A stretch of 20,268 nt of DNA, from assembly GCA_964439725.1 (NCBI GenBank), contig CAYTPY010000033.1, positions 1 to 20,268 on the forward strand. The letters run 5' to 3'. Below the pieces are notes generated by a model that saw only the letters and a program-made list of their open reading frames with translations, was not told the DNA's origin and ran no database searches. The translations under genes were made by a program, and so were the position numbers. Origin of the DNA: Croceibacterium_A sp964439725 (GTDB lineage Bacteria; Pseudomonadota; Alphaproteobacteria; Sphingomonadales; Sphingomonadaceae). This document shows, in pieces, positions 14,016-20,268 of the stretch; the first letter of the stretch is position 1; each line of letters begins with the position of its first letter.

Positions 14016-15473
14016 TCAAAGCAATTTGGGCTGGCTGACGCTCGGCGGAGCGGTTCTGGAGCGCGGCGGGCGGCTTGAGGCCGCCGGTGCGACATCGAGC
14101 GTACCGTCCCGGAACTTAAGCGCAAGCGCAGCCTCCTTGCGCGCGGCGGCGCTGCTAGTCACCGCCTTGCCCGTGCCGTCGAGGACCATGGCATAGCCGC
14201 GCTGCAGAGGCCGTTCCGGATGAAGCTGTTCCGCGAGGCGGGCGATCGAGGCCAGCCGATCGCGGCGCTCCTGCAGCGCCCGGGTGAGGAGCGCAGGCTG
14301 CAGCCTTGTCGTCGCAAGCTCTCTCTGTGCCGCCATCAGGCGCGCCCGCAGCAAGGGGGCCGAGAGCGCAGCCGTATCGGCCTGGAGCCGATCGCGCGCG
14401 CGGGCAGCGCGGTCCGCCAAGCCCCGACGCAAGCGTTCGCCGAGTTCATCGAGCTTCTGCGCCGCCTGTGCGGCGAGAGCCTCGGGCCGGGGCATACGCC
14501 TGACGCGGGCCTCCAGCCGCTCGCGTCCGAGTTGGACCGGCCGCAGCGCGCATTTGCGCTGGCGCAGTCCGAACTCATCGAGCGCAGCGGCTAAATCGCG
14601 CAGCACCGGCACAGCCATCTCGGCGGCGGCGGTGGGAGTGGGGGCGCGCCGGTCCGCCGCATAGTCGGCTAGGGTGGTGTCGGTTTCATGCCCGACCGCG
14701 CTGATGGTGGGAATGGTCGCAGCGGCGATCGCACGCACGACGACTTCCTCGTTGAAGCACCACAAGTCCTCGACCGATCCGCCGCCGCGTGCGACGATCA
14801 GCAAGTCGGGCCGGGGCACGGGTCCGGTCTCATCCAGCTGGCAGAAGCCGTCGATCGCCTGGGCGATCTGCTGTTCCGCGCCTCGGCCCTGGACCAGCAC
14901 CGGCCAGACCAGGACACGCAACGGAAAACGATCCTCCAACCGGTGCAAAATATCCCGGACAACCGCCCCTGTCGGCGAGGTAACGACGCCGATCACCCGC
15001 GGCAGGTACGGAAGCGCCTGCTTGCGTTCGCTGGCGAACAGCCCTTCCGCCTCGAGCCGCCGCCGTGTCTTTTCCAGCAGGGCGAGCAGCGCGCCTTCGC
15101 CGGCGACCTCCATCGATTCGATGACGATCTGGTACTTCGAACGACCCGGGTAAGTGGTGAGCTTGCCGGTGGCGACGACTTCCACCCCGTCTTCCGGCAG
15201 AAAGGCGAGGCGCTGCGCGCCAGTGCGCCACATAACTCCGTCGAGCACCGCGCCTTCATCCTTGAGGCAGCAGTAGAGGTGTCCGGAGGCCGCGCGCTTC
15301 ACGCCCGACAACTCGCCGCGCAGGCGCACGAAACCGAAACGATCCTCGACCGTCCGCTTCAGCAAGTTCGAAATCTCGCTGATCGTCAGCGGAGCGGCGT
15401 TGTCCCCCGGCTGCCCCTTGGCTACCAGCCCGGAGGCAGATGCATCGTCGTCATCAAAGGAAAGGTCGGGCAT
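14016..15473 (-). CDS. xseA: Exodeoxyribonuclease VII large subunit
   Basis: XseA is the catalytic subunit of ExoVII, which with several XseB subunits degrades single-stranded DNA from both ends. The 485 residues fit the family. The N-terminal OB fold covers about 25-125 (LTISEISNLLKRTVEDRFG, VRLRGELSGVKRAASGHLY). The catalytic domain has YLPRVIGVVTSPTGAVVRDI, LLIVARGGGSVEDLWCFNEE and ISAVGHETDTTLADYAADRRA, followed by a long coiled-coil region (about 285-400) and a RGYAMVLDG segment near the end. AGGA lies 5 nt before the ATG. The ATG overlaps the purD ATG on the other strand by 2 bases, so its promoter must lie inside purD. xseB is not in the window. Confidence 0.97.
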   Translation of the reverse strand: MPDLSFDDDDASASGLVAKGQPGDNAAPLTISEISNLLKRTVEDRFGFVRLRGELSGVKRAASGHLYCCLKDEGAVLDGVMWRTGAQRLAFLPEDGVEVVATGKLTTYPGRSKYQIVIESMEVAGEGALLALLEKTRRRLEAEGLFASERKQALPYLPRVIGVVTSPTGAVVRDILHRLEDRFPLRVLVWPVLVQGRGAEQQIAQAIDGFCQLDETGPVPRPDLLIVARGGGSVEDLWCFNEEVVVRAIAAATIPTISAVGHETDTTLADYAADRRAPTPTAAAEMAVPVLRDLAAALDEFGLRQRKCALRPVQLGRERLEARVRRMPRPEALAAQAAQKLDELGERLRRGLADRAARARDRLQADTAALSAPLLRARLMAAQRELATTRLQPALLTRALQERRDRLASIARLAEQLHPERPLQRGYAMVLDGTGKAVTSSAAARKEAALALKFRDGTLDVAPAASSRPPRSRTAPPSVSQPKLL

Positions 15474-16767
15474 GAATATCCTGTTGGTGGGATCGGGGGG
15501 ACGCGAACATGCGCTCGCATGGAAGCTCGCGCAATCCCGGCTGATCGCTGCCGATGGCGGGACGCTCTACGCCTCGCCTGGTAATCCTGGCATCGCCGAG
15601 CATGCGGACTTGGTCCAGCTGGACCTGTCCAACCACGACCAAGTCGTGGCGTTCTGCAGCGACAAGCGCGTCGGCTTGGTCGTGATTGGGCCGGAGGCCC
15701 CTCTGGTCGACGGGCTTTCGGACGCCCTGCGCTCTGCCGGATTTGCCGTGTTCGGTCCCTCGCGCGCCGCGGCACAGCTCGAGGGTAGCAAGGGCTTTAC
15801 CAAGGATCTTTGCGAGCGGGCCGGCATCCCCACGGCAGGCTACGTCCGAGCCTTGTCGCTGGATGAAGCCCGAGCGGCCTTGGACCGGTTCGATCCGCCG
15901 TACGTGCTGAAGGCCGACGGGCTTGCCGCCGGCAAGGGCGTAGTGATCGCGCAGAACCGCACCGAAGCGGAAGAAGCACTCGCCGACATGTTCGGTGGCG
16001 CCTTCGGTTCAGCAGGTGCGGAAGTGGTGATCGAAGAGTTCATGGAAGGCGAGGAAGTCAGCTTCTTCGCCCTGACCGATGGAGCGATCATCGTGCCGTT
16101 CGGTAGCGCCCAGGATCACAAGCGGCTCGGCGACGGTGACACCGGCCCGAACACCGGCGGCATGGGCGCCTACAGCCCGGCCCGCGTGCTGACGCCGGAT
16201 TTGCGCAGCGAGGTCATGCGCCGGATCGTCGCTCCCACCGTGAAGACGCTCGCGGAGGAGGGCACGCCCTATTCGGGTGTCCTCTACGCCGGCCTGATGT
16301 TGACCGCCGAAGGACCAAAGCTGGTCGAGTACAACTGCCGTTTCGGCGATCCGGAATGCCAGGTACTGATGATGCGACTGGAAAGCGATTTAGGCGAATA
16401 CCTGCTCGCCTGCGCCGACTGCAGCCTCGGCCGGCTGGAGCGCCCCCGGTTCACCTCCGAGCGGGCGTTGACCGTCGTGATGGCCGCCGATGGCTATCCC
16501 GGAACGCCTGCAAAAGGCGGGACGATCGGCGGCCTGGACGCAGCTCAGGCAGACGGTGCACGGGTATTCCAGGCCGGCACCGTCCGTGATGGCGGTCGCT
16601 TGGTCGCCAGCGGCGGCCGCGTGCTCAACGTCACCGCGAAAGGAACCACCGTCGCCGAAGCGCAGCGCAATGCCTACCGCGCGGTGGACGCGCTTGAGTT
16701 CCCGAGCGGCTTCTGCCGCCGCGACATCGGCTGGCGTGAAGTGGAGCGGGAGGCTGCCGCCGGCTGA
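15472..16767 (+). CDS. purD: Phosphoribosylamine-glycine ligase
   Basis: PurD (GAR synthetase) joins glycine to phosphoribosylamine using ATP, the second step of de novo purine synthesis. From the ATG at 15472 it has 431 residues, typical for the family. Visible parts are MNILLVGSGGREHALAWKL at the N-terminus, VIGPEAPLVDGL, the ATP-grasp region (YVLKADGLAAGKGVVIA, VVIEEFMEGEEVSFFALTDG, GPNTGGMGAYSPA) and EYNCRFGDPECQ for metal binding. In-frame starts further upstream lie inside xseA and are not needed. AAAGG stands 6 nt before the ATG. It is head to head with xseA, sharing CATG. A weak hairpin at 16753-16775 spans the stop codon but has no T run. Confidence 0.97.
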   Translation: MNILLVGSGGREHALAWKLAQSRLIAADGGTLYASPGNPGIAEHADLVQLDLSNHDQVVAFCSDKRVGLVVIGPEAPLVDGLSDALRSAGFAVFGPSRAAAQLEGSKGFTKDLCERAGIPTAGYVRALSLDEARAALDRFDPPYVLKADGLAAGKGVVIAQNRTEAEEALADMFGGAFGSAGAEVVIEEFMEGEEVSFFALTDGAIIVPFGSAQDHKRLGDGDTGPNTGGMGAYSPARVLTPDLRSEVMRRIVAPTVKTLAEEGTPYSGVLYAGLMLTAEGPKLVEYNCRFGDPECQVLMMRLESDLGEYLLACADCSLGRLERPRFTSERALTVVMAADGYPGTPAKGGTIGGLDAAQADGARVFQAGTVRDGGRLVASGGRVLNVTAKGTTVAEAQRNAYRAVDALEFPSGFCRRDIGWREVEREAAAG

Positions 16768-16798
16768 CCGGCAGCAGACCCTTCCCCGATCGGCTTAG

Positions 16799-17596
16799 TT
16801 AGCTTGTCTGCGGAAGGCCGCAGTCGGCTTCGCCGCCGCAGTTGGCAATGGTGTGAACGTAGCGGACCTTGCCGTCTTCGATCCGCAGCGTGATGCTGCC
16901 CGCACGGCGCTGCTCACCGAGCCGGAGCTGCACGTTCACTGCGCCCAGCACGTCGTCCACAGTGTACTGGCGATCCGCGGCGGCCACGTTACCAGTCAAA
17001 CCGGCATCACAGCTGGCAATTGGCACGCCCGCATCGATACGGACGCAGCCATCGGCCCAAGGCACTTGCACGCTGCTGTCGCCGAGCCGGTCGAGATAGG
17101 CATTGGTCACCGCGAGCAACTCGTCGCGGGTCGCACGCTGTCCCTCCGGGATCGGCGCCCAGTCTTCCGCTTGCGCATGCTGCGCCGTTGCTGCGGCGTT
17201 GAACTGCCAGTCACCCTGCTTGGTGACGATATTGCTGATTGGGCTGACGCCGAAGAAGCCGTTGGTGAGAACGGTGGAGAGCACCATCGGCTCCGCCTCG
17301 TCCAGGATCACGCTTTCGACCATCACTTTGCACGAAGCCGTGTCGAGCAGGGCCTGGTGCCAATCGACCTGGCGCGGTGTGTCGAGGAATTCGCCCATGA
17401 AGCCGATCTCGAGATTAGCCTGAAAATCGACCCATTCGCCCAGGTCCAGTTCGAACCCGCTGCCCTTCTCAACCGCCGAGACCCAGTCTCCGGCGATGCC
17501 GTCGAGCAGCTCGCGGCTGCAGCCGCCTTGCGCGGCGGCAGGCGATGCAGCGACGACGCCGGCAAGCGCCACAGCGGTGAAAACAAATTGCTTCAT
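16799..17596 (-). CDS. Secreted protein of unknown function, DUF8021-like C-terminal half
   Basis: The product has 265 residues with a signal peptide (KQFVFTAVALAGVVAASPAAAQ). Residues about 27-140 and 150-260 look like two alpha/beta parts of NTF2-like style. The second half has an AYLDRLGDSSVQVPWADGC segment, a RQYTVDDVLGAVNV segment and GKVRYVHTIANCGG, which resemble uncharacterised DUF8021-type proteins. This is a pattern memory, not a search result. Four or more cysteines suggest disulfides. TTG, GTG and ATG occur in tandem at the start; I chose the ATG at 17596, though AGGG spacing would suit the GTG at 17599 slightly better. It ends 31 bp from the convergent purD stop and follows the adenosine kinase gene by about 35 bp, so the two may be cotranscribed. 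Confidence 0.85.
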   Translation of the reverse strand: MKQFVFTAVALAGVVAASPAAAQGGCSRELLDGIAGDWVSAVEKGSGFELDLGEWVDFQANLEIGFMGEFLDTPRQVDWHQALLDTASCKVMVESVILDEAEPMVLSTVLTNGFFGVSPISNIVTKQGDWQFNAAATAQHAQAEDWAPIPEGQRATRDELLAVTNAYLDRLGDSSVQVPWADGCVRIDAGVPIASCDAGLTGNVAAADRQYTVDDVLGAVNVQLRLGEQRRAGSITLRIEDGKVRYVHTIANCGGEADCGLPQTS

Positions 17597-17631
17597 CACG
17601 TTCAAATTCCCTCTCGAATCAAACTCTTATA

Positions 17632-18627
17632 TCAGCCGAGGCGGCTTTCCACCAAGGCCTTGAGATCGGCTTCCGGCCGGGCGCCGTAGTGACTGATGAT
17701 CTCGGCCGCTGCGACAGCTCCCATCCGCAGGCAGGTTTCGAGGTCGCGGTCGCGAGCGTAACCGAACAAGAAGCCTGCGGCGAAGAGATCCCCCGCCCCG
17801 GTCGTATCCACGACCTGCTCGACCGGCTCCGCGGCGACTTCGGCGCGCTCATTGCCGGAAAGCACCACCGCCCCCTTCTCGCTGCGGGTCACCACCAATA
17901 CCGGTACTTGCGGCGCGAGCTGCGCGATTCCCGCCTCGAAGTCGTCGCTGCCGGTCATCGCCGCCAGCTCAGCCTCGTTCGCGAACAGGATGTCGATCAT
18001 GCCTTCCGCCAGCAGAGCGCGGAAATCGTCGCCATGCCGCGCGATGACGAATGCGTCGGACAAGGTAAGCGCAACCTTGCGTCCGGCGTGGCGCGCCGTG
18101 GCAATTGCCCGCCGCATTGCCGCTCTCGGCTCTTCCGGGTCCCACAGATAGCCTTCGAGATAGAGGATGCTGGCGCCGCCGATCGCCTCTTCGTCGAGAG
18201 CGCTTGCAGGCAGGAACTGCGAGGCGCCAAGGAAAGTGTGCATCGTCCGCTGACCATCGGGCGTCACAAAGATCAGGCAGCGCGCCGTCGAAGGCTCGCC
18301 TTGCCGAGGGGGGGTATCGAAATCGATGCCGACCGCGCGGATGTCGTGCGTGAACACCGTACCAAGCTGATCGTCGGCGACTTGGCCGATGAAAGCACAC
18401 TGCGCGCCGAGCGCCGATAATCCGGCGAGCGTGTTTGCCGCCGAGCCGCCGGAAATTTCCCGCGCAGGGCCCATGGCATCGTAGAGTTCGGCCGCCTGCT
18501 GCTCATCGACAAGCGTCATCGCGCCCCGGGCCATTCCGAACTCTTCGATCAAGTCGTCGGAGCATGGCGCCATCACGTCGACGATGGCATTCCCGATGGC
18601 GATTACGTCATATCTGGCTTCTGGCAT
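17632..18627 (-). CDS. Adenosine kinase-like PfkB family sugar/nucleoside kinase
   Basis: The product has 331 residues of the PfkB/ribokinase family. Motifs are AIGNAIVDVMAP near the N-terminus, SGGSAANTLAGLSALG (about 59-74), FIGQVADDQLG, the LFANEAELAAMTG segment (about 214-226), and the C-terminal DTTGAGDLFAAGF with catalytic base D280. The N-terminal part and length match the alphaproteobacterial group annotated as adenosine kinase, which phosphorylates adenosine to AMP in purine salvage. Other PfkB substrates cannot be excluded from sequence alone. The ATG at 18627 has GGGAA 5 nt upstream; the longer reading frame lacks family similarity before it. The gene is divergent from the EI24 membrane protein gene, with 90 bp between. 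Confidence 0.93.
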   Translation of the reverse strand: MPEARYDVIAIGNAIVDVMAPCSDDLIEEFGMARGAMTLVDEQQAAELYDAMGPAREISGGSAANTLAGLSALGAQCAFIGQVADDQLGTVFTHDIRAVGIDFDTPPRQGEPSTARCLIFVTPDGQRTMHTFLGASQFLPASALDEEAIGGASILYLEGYLWDPEEPRAAMRRAIATARHAGRKVALTLSDAFVIARHGDDFRALLAEGMIDILFANEAELAAMTGSDDFEAGIAQLAPQVPVLVVTRSEKGAVVLSGNERAEVAAEPVEQVVDTTGAGDLFAAGFLFGYARDRDLETCLRMGAVAAAEIISHYGARPEADLKALVESRLG

Positions 18628-18717
18628 GTGTTTCCCGCGAGTTGTGGAGGGCGGGCAACCGGGCGGCTGCCGTTGCACGATTGACTTGGCCTGCCGCGCG
18701 CGCAATCGCAAGCACCG

Positions 18718-19428
18718 ATGGCCGCTGTAATTGCTTCGCTGCTGCTGGCGCTGCGCCAGCTTGCCGATCGGCGCATCATCCGCATCCTGCTGAAGACGCT
18801 AGCCGTTTCTGTCGTTCTCTTCGTCGCAGTAGCCGTGGGCGGCTGGTACGCGATCGATGCGCTGCTCGCCTGGGCAGGCCTAGACGCCGGCCTCTTCGCG
18901 GGAGCTGACGCAGCGCGCCAGATCGCCTCGCTGCTGTTGGCGCTGCTTGGGCTCTGGCTGGCCTGGCGCGTGGTGGCAATGGCGGTCATCCAGTTCTACG
19001 CCGACGAAGTGGTGCAGGCGGTGGAAGGCCGCCACTATTCTGGCACAGCGGCCCAGGCGCGTGACCTTCCAATCCGAGAGCAGGTCACAACGAGTGTCAA
19101 GGCGGCCGTGCGTGCGCTGTTGATCAACCTGGCCGTCCTGCCGTTCGCGCTGATCCTGCTGGTGACCGGCATTGGAACCGCCGTGCTGTTCTGGCTGGTG
19201 AACGCGGTGCTGATTGGGCGCGAGCTTCAGGACATGGTTTGGCTAAGGCATCGGCGCAGCGCCACGGAACCAGCACCCGTGGGCCGTAAAGAGCGCTTCC
19301 TGCTCGGCGGTGTCGTTGCCGCCATGCTCGCCCTACCCGGCTTCAATTTCATCGCCCCGATCGTCGGGGCGGCAGCGGCAACGCACCTGATTCATCGTTC
19401 CGCAAGGCTGCAAAGGAAAACCGGCTGA
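18718..19428 (+). CDS. EI24 domain-containing (CysZ-like) membrane protein
   Basis: The product has 236 residues. It resembles the EI24/CysZ family (PF07264): four or more hydrophobic helices (about 24-46, 66-92, 125-160 and 190-225), with a conserved WLVNAVLIGRELQDMVWLRH segment and FNFIAPIVGAAAATHLIHR near the end. CysZ is a sulfate transporter in some bacteria, but most alphaproteobacterial members are uncharacterised, so transport is not assigned. The ATG at 18718 has no clear ribosome binding site. The stop is 2 bp before the next gene, a lipoprotein, so the two form an operon. Confidence 0.88.
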   Translation: MAAVIASLLLALRQLADRRIIRILLKTLAVSVVLFVAVAVGGWYAIDALLAWAGLDAGLFAGADAARQIASLLLALLGLWLAWRVVAMAVIQFYADEVVQAVEGRHYSGTAAQARDLPIREQVTTSVKAAVRALLINLAVLPFALILLVTGIGTAVLFWLVNAVLIGRELQDMVWLRHRRSATEPAPVGRKERFLLGGVVAAMLALPGFNFIAPIVGAAAATHLIHRSARLQRKTG

Positions 19429-19430
19429 TC

Positions 19431-19868
19431 ATGCGTTTTGCCAAGCCGCTTCTGATGATCCCGCTGCTCGCGGCCTGTACGGCTGTGCCGCCAGCCACGC
19501 CGGGGCAGGCGGGGCGCCCGCCGTTGATTCGTCCACCCGTCAGCGGAGTTCCACCAACTCGCCCGGTAGCTCCGCCTGTGACCGGCTTCCGCGCCCCGCA
19601 AGTGCAGCAAGTTCCGGGTCTACAGGGGGTGATCGAGCAGGACGGGGCCGCGCTAGTCCGCAGGTTCGGGCAACCGCGCCTCGACGTGCGTGAAGGCGAT
19701 GCGCGCAAGCTGCAGTTTACCGGCTCCGCCTGCGTGCTCGACGTGTTCCTCTATCCGCTTCGTCCGGGCGCGGAGCCCGTGGCTACGTACATCGAAGCGC
19801 GGCGCGCCAGCGACGGCCAAGAAGTCGACCGCCTGTCGTGCGCCCAGGCACTGTCCGCGCGGAGGTAA
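19431..19868 (+). CDS. Predicted lipoprotein, Pro-rich N-terminal part
   Basis: The product has 145 residues with a clear lipobox (LLAAC, C16), so it is probably lipid-anchored. A Pro-rich flexible stretch (about 20-60) leads to a small domain with GVIEQDGAALVRRFGQPRLDV, LQFTGSACVLDVFLYPL and a late LSCAQAL segment. The RRFGQPRLDVREGDARKLQF pattern resembles short envelope proteins in sphingomonads and SmpA/BamE-like folds, but I cannot assign a named family. Two cysteines beyond the lipobox might pair. The ATG follows the EI24 stop by 2 bp, and the EI24 gene's end supplies no strong ribosome binding site, which suggests coupled translation. Confidence 0.85.
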   Translation: MRFAKPLLMIPLLAACTAVPPATPGQAGRPPLIRPPVSGVPPTRPVAPPVTGFRAPQVQQVPGLQGVIEQDGAALVRRFGQPRLDVREGDARKLQFTGSACVLDVFLYPLRPGAEPVATYIEARRASDGQEVDRLSCAQALSARR

Positions 19869-19884
19869 CTTCAACTCAAGCTTG

Positions 19885-20040
19885 TTGCGTAACCCAGCCG
19901 GCCGCGACCGGATCGTCGAACTACGCGCCCCGGAACAGGTGACGGCAGAAGAGCGGGCCTGGCTCGTGACCCATATTCACGCCGACGGCGAAATGGATGA
20001 ATACGAGCAGGCGCTTCTCGACTTCCTCACCGAAGGTTGA
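19885..20040 (+). CDS. Very small conserved-looking protein, probable TTG start
   Basis: From TTG 19885 the product has 51 residues, beginning LRNPAGRDRIVE and ending with AEERAWLVTHIHADGEMDEYEQALLDFL. The IHADGEMDEYEQALLDF pattern (two acidic residues, glycine, then a helix) is reminiscent of TerB-like or EF-hand-like small proteins and of short hypothetical proteins in sphingomonads; I cannot name the family. No ATG lies close. An adjacent TTG at 19882 is an alternative, and GGAGG at 19861-19865 is 16-19 nt away, far for a ribosome binding site. It starts 16 bp after the lipoprotein stop and probably belongs to the same operon. Confidence 0.55.
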   Translation: MRNPAGRDRIVELRAPEQVTAEERAWLVTHIHADGEMDEYEQALLDFLTEG

Positions 20041-20113
20041 GGGACTAATCGAACCATGGTCGACCGCCGCTGTCTCGCCTCTGAACGGACGCCTTCCAAG
20101 CTGTGAGAAGCGG

Positions 20114-20268
20114 CTAGACTGTAAAGCTCTCGCCGCAGCCACAGGCGCCTTTGGCGTTCGGGTTGGTAAAGACGAACCCGGCGGTGAAATCGTCTTCCTG
20201 CCAGTCCATGGTGGAGCCGATCAGGTAGAGCACGCTGGCTCCGTCGATGTAGAACGTGCCGCCGGGCG
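20114..20268 (-). CDS. Iron-sulfur cluster insertion/assembly accessory protein (HesB/IscA/ErpA type), partial
   Basis: Only the C-terminal 51 or so residues are in the window; the 5' part runs off the right edge. The visible sequence includes TFYIDGASVLYLIGSTMDW, DDFTAGFVFTNPNAKGACG and CGESFTV at the end. The C-x-C pair in ACGCGESF is the C-terminal cluster ligand motif of A-type carriers, which pass Fe-S clusters to target apoproteins. I would name it ErpA or a SufA/IscA relative, but the missing N-terminus with the third cysteine prevents a firm choice. It converges on the small gene at 19885 with about 73 bp between. Confidence 0.93.
   Translation of the reverse strand, partial: PGGTFYIDGASVLYLIGSTMDWQEDDFTAGFVFTNPNAKGACGCGESFTV

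Noticed and set aside
16753..16775. Hairpin GCTGCCG/CGGCAGC across the purD stop codon
   Set aside because: A 7-bp stem with a 9-base loop and no T run is common in GC-rich DNA and does not qualify as a terminator.
1..20268. CRISPR arrays, toxin-antitoxin pairs, insertion sequences, phage genes or defence systems
   Set aside because: No spaced direct repeats, transposase or integrase motifs, or defence-type domains were seen. The RNase T2, MmcB and PAS proteins each have simpler housekeeping or stress explanations.

Overview
The window reads as chromosomal DNA of an alphaproteobacterium, most likely a sphingomonad or Erythrobacter relative. This rests on high GC content, a GTTC-N7-GTTC LexA box beside an mmcB homologue, a C-terminally extended IF-1 paralogue, a DUF2093 protein, a DUF6152 protein and a PAS protein of alphaproteobacterial type. 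The assignment comes from recognised families only; no search was run. I found no insertion sequence, phage gene, CRISPR array, tRNA or rRNA. The content is mostly housekeeping, and I do not see a convincing new multi-gene system.

Layout. 1-3013: an extended infA (minus strand) behind a terminator-like leader hairpin, a secreted DUF6152 protein divergent from a larger secreted protein of unknown function, a poorly supported small ORF, and mmcB with a LexA box just upstream. 3035-6738: a 16-bp inverted repeat, a PAS protein with an unrecognised C-terminal region, a BepA-like M48 protease with TPRs and an overlapping DsbA/ScsC-like thioredoxin-fold protein. 6780-8800: a LytS-type histidine kinase and LytTR response regulator joined by an ATGA overlap. 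8907-10975: nadC, a small membrane protein and a secreted RNase T2. 10972-12831: tadA (minus), rpmB (plus) with its own promoter and terminator, and a phytase-like esterase gene (minus) whose 3' end contains the rpmB terminator. 12887-15473 (minus): xseA, a DUF2093 gene and an M23 peptidase gene, tightly packed. 15472-16767: purD, head to head with xseA so that the two ATG codons share a CATG. 16799-18627 (minus): a secreted protein and an adenosine kinase-like PfkB protein. 18718-20040 (plus): an EI24 membrane protein, a lipoprotein and a very small protein. 20114-20268 (minus): the C-terminal end of an IscA/ErpA-type Fe-S protein.

The most unusual signals concern gene expression. IF-1 appears to start at AUC and RNase T2 at CUG; each near-cognate codon sits 8 nt after a GGAG, and each gives exactly the expected N-terminus. 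A third gene probably uses TTG. Other points are the intrinsic-terminator-like hairpin just before the infA ribosome binding site, the LexA box at mmcB, the long inverted repeat before the PAS gene, and several extreme gene overlaps (shared CATG starts, shared CTAG stops, a terminator inside a coding region).
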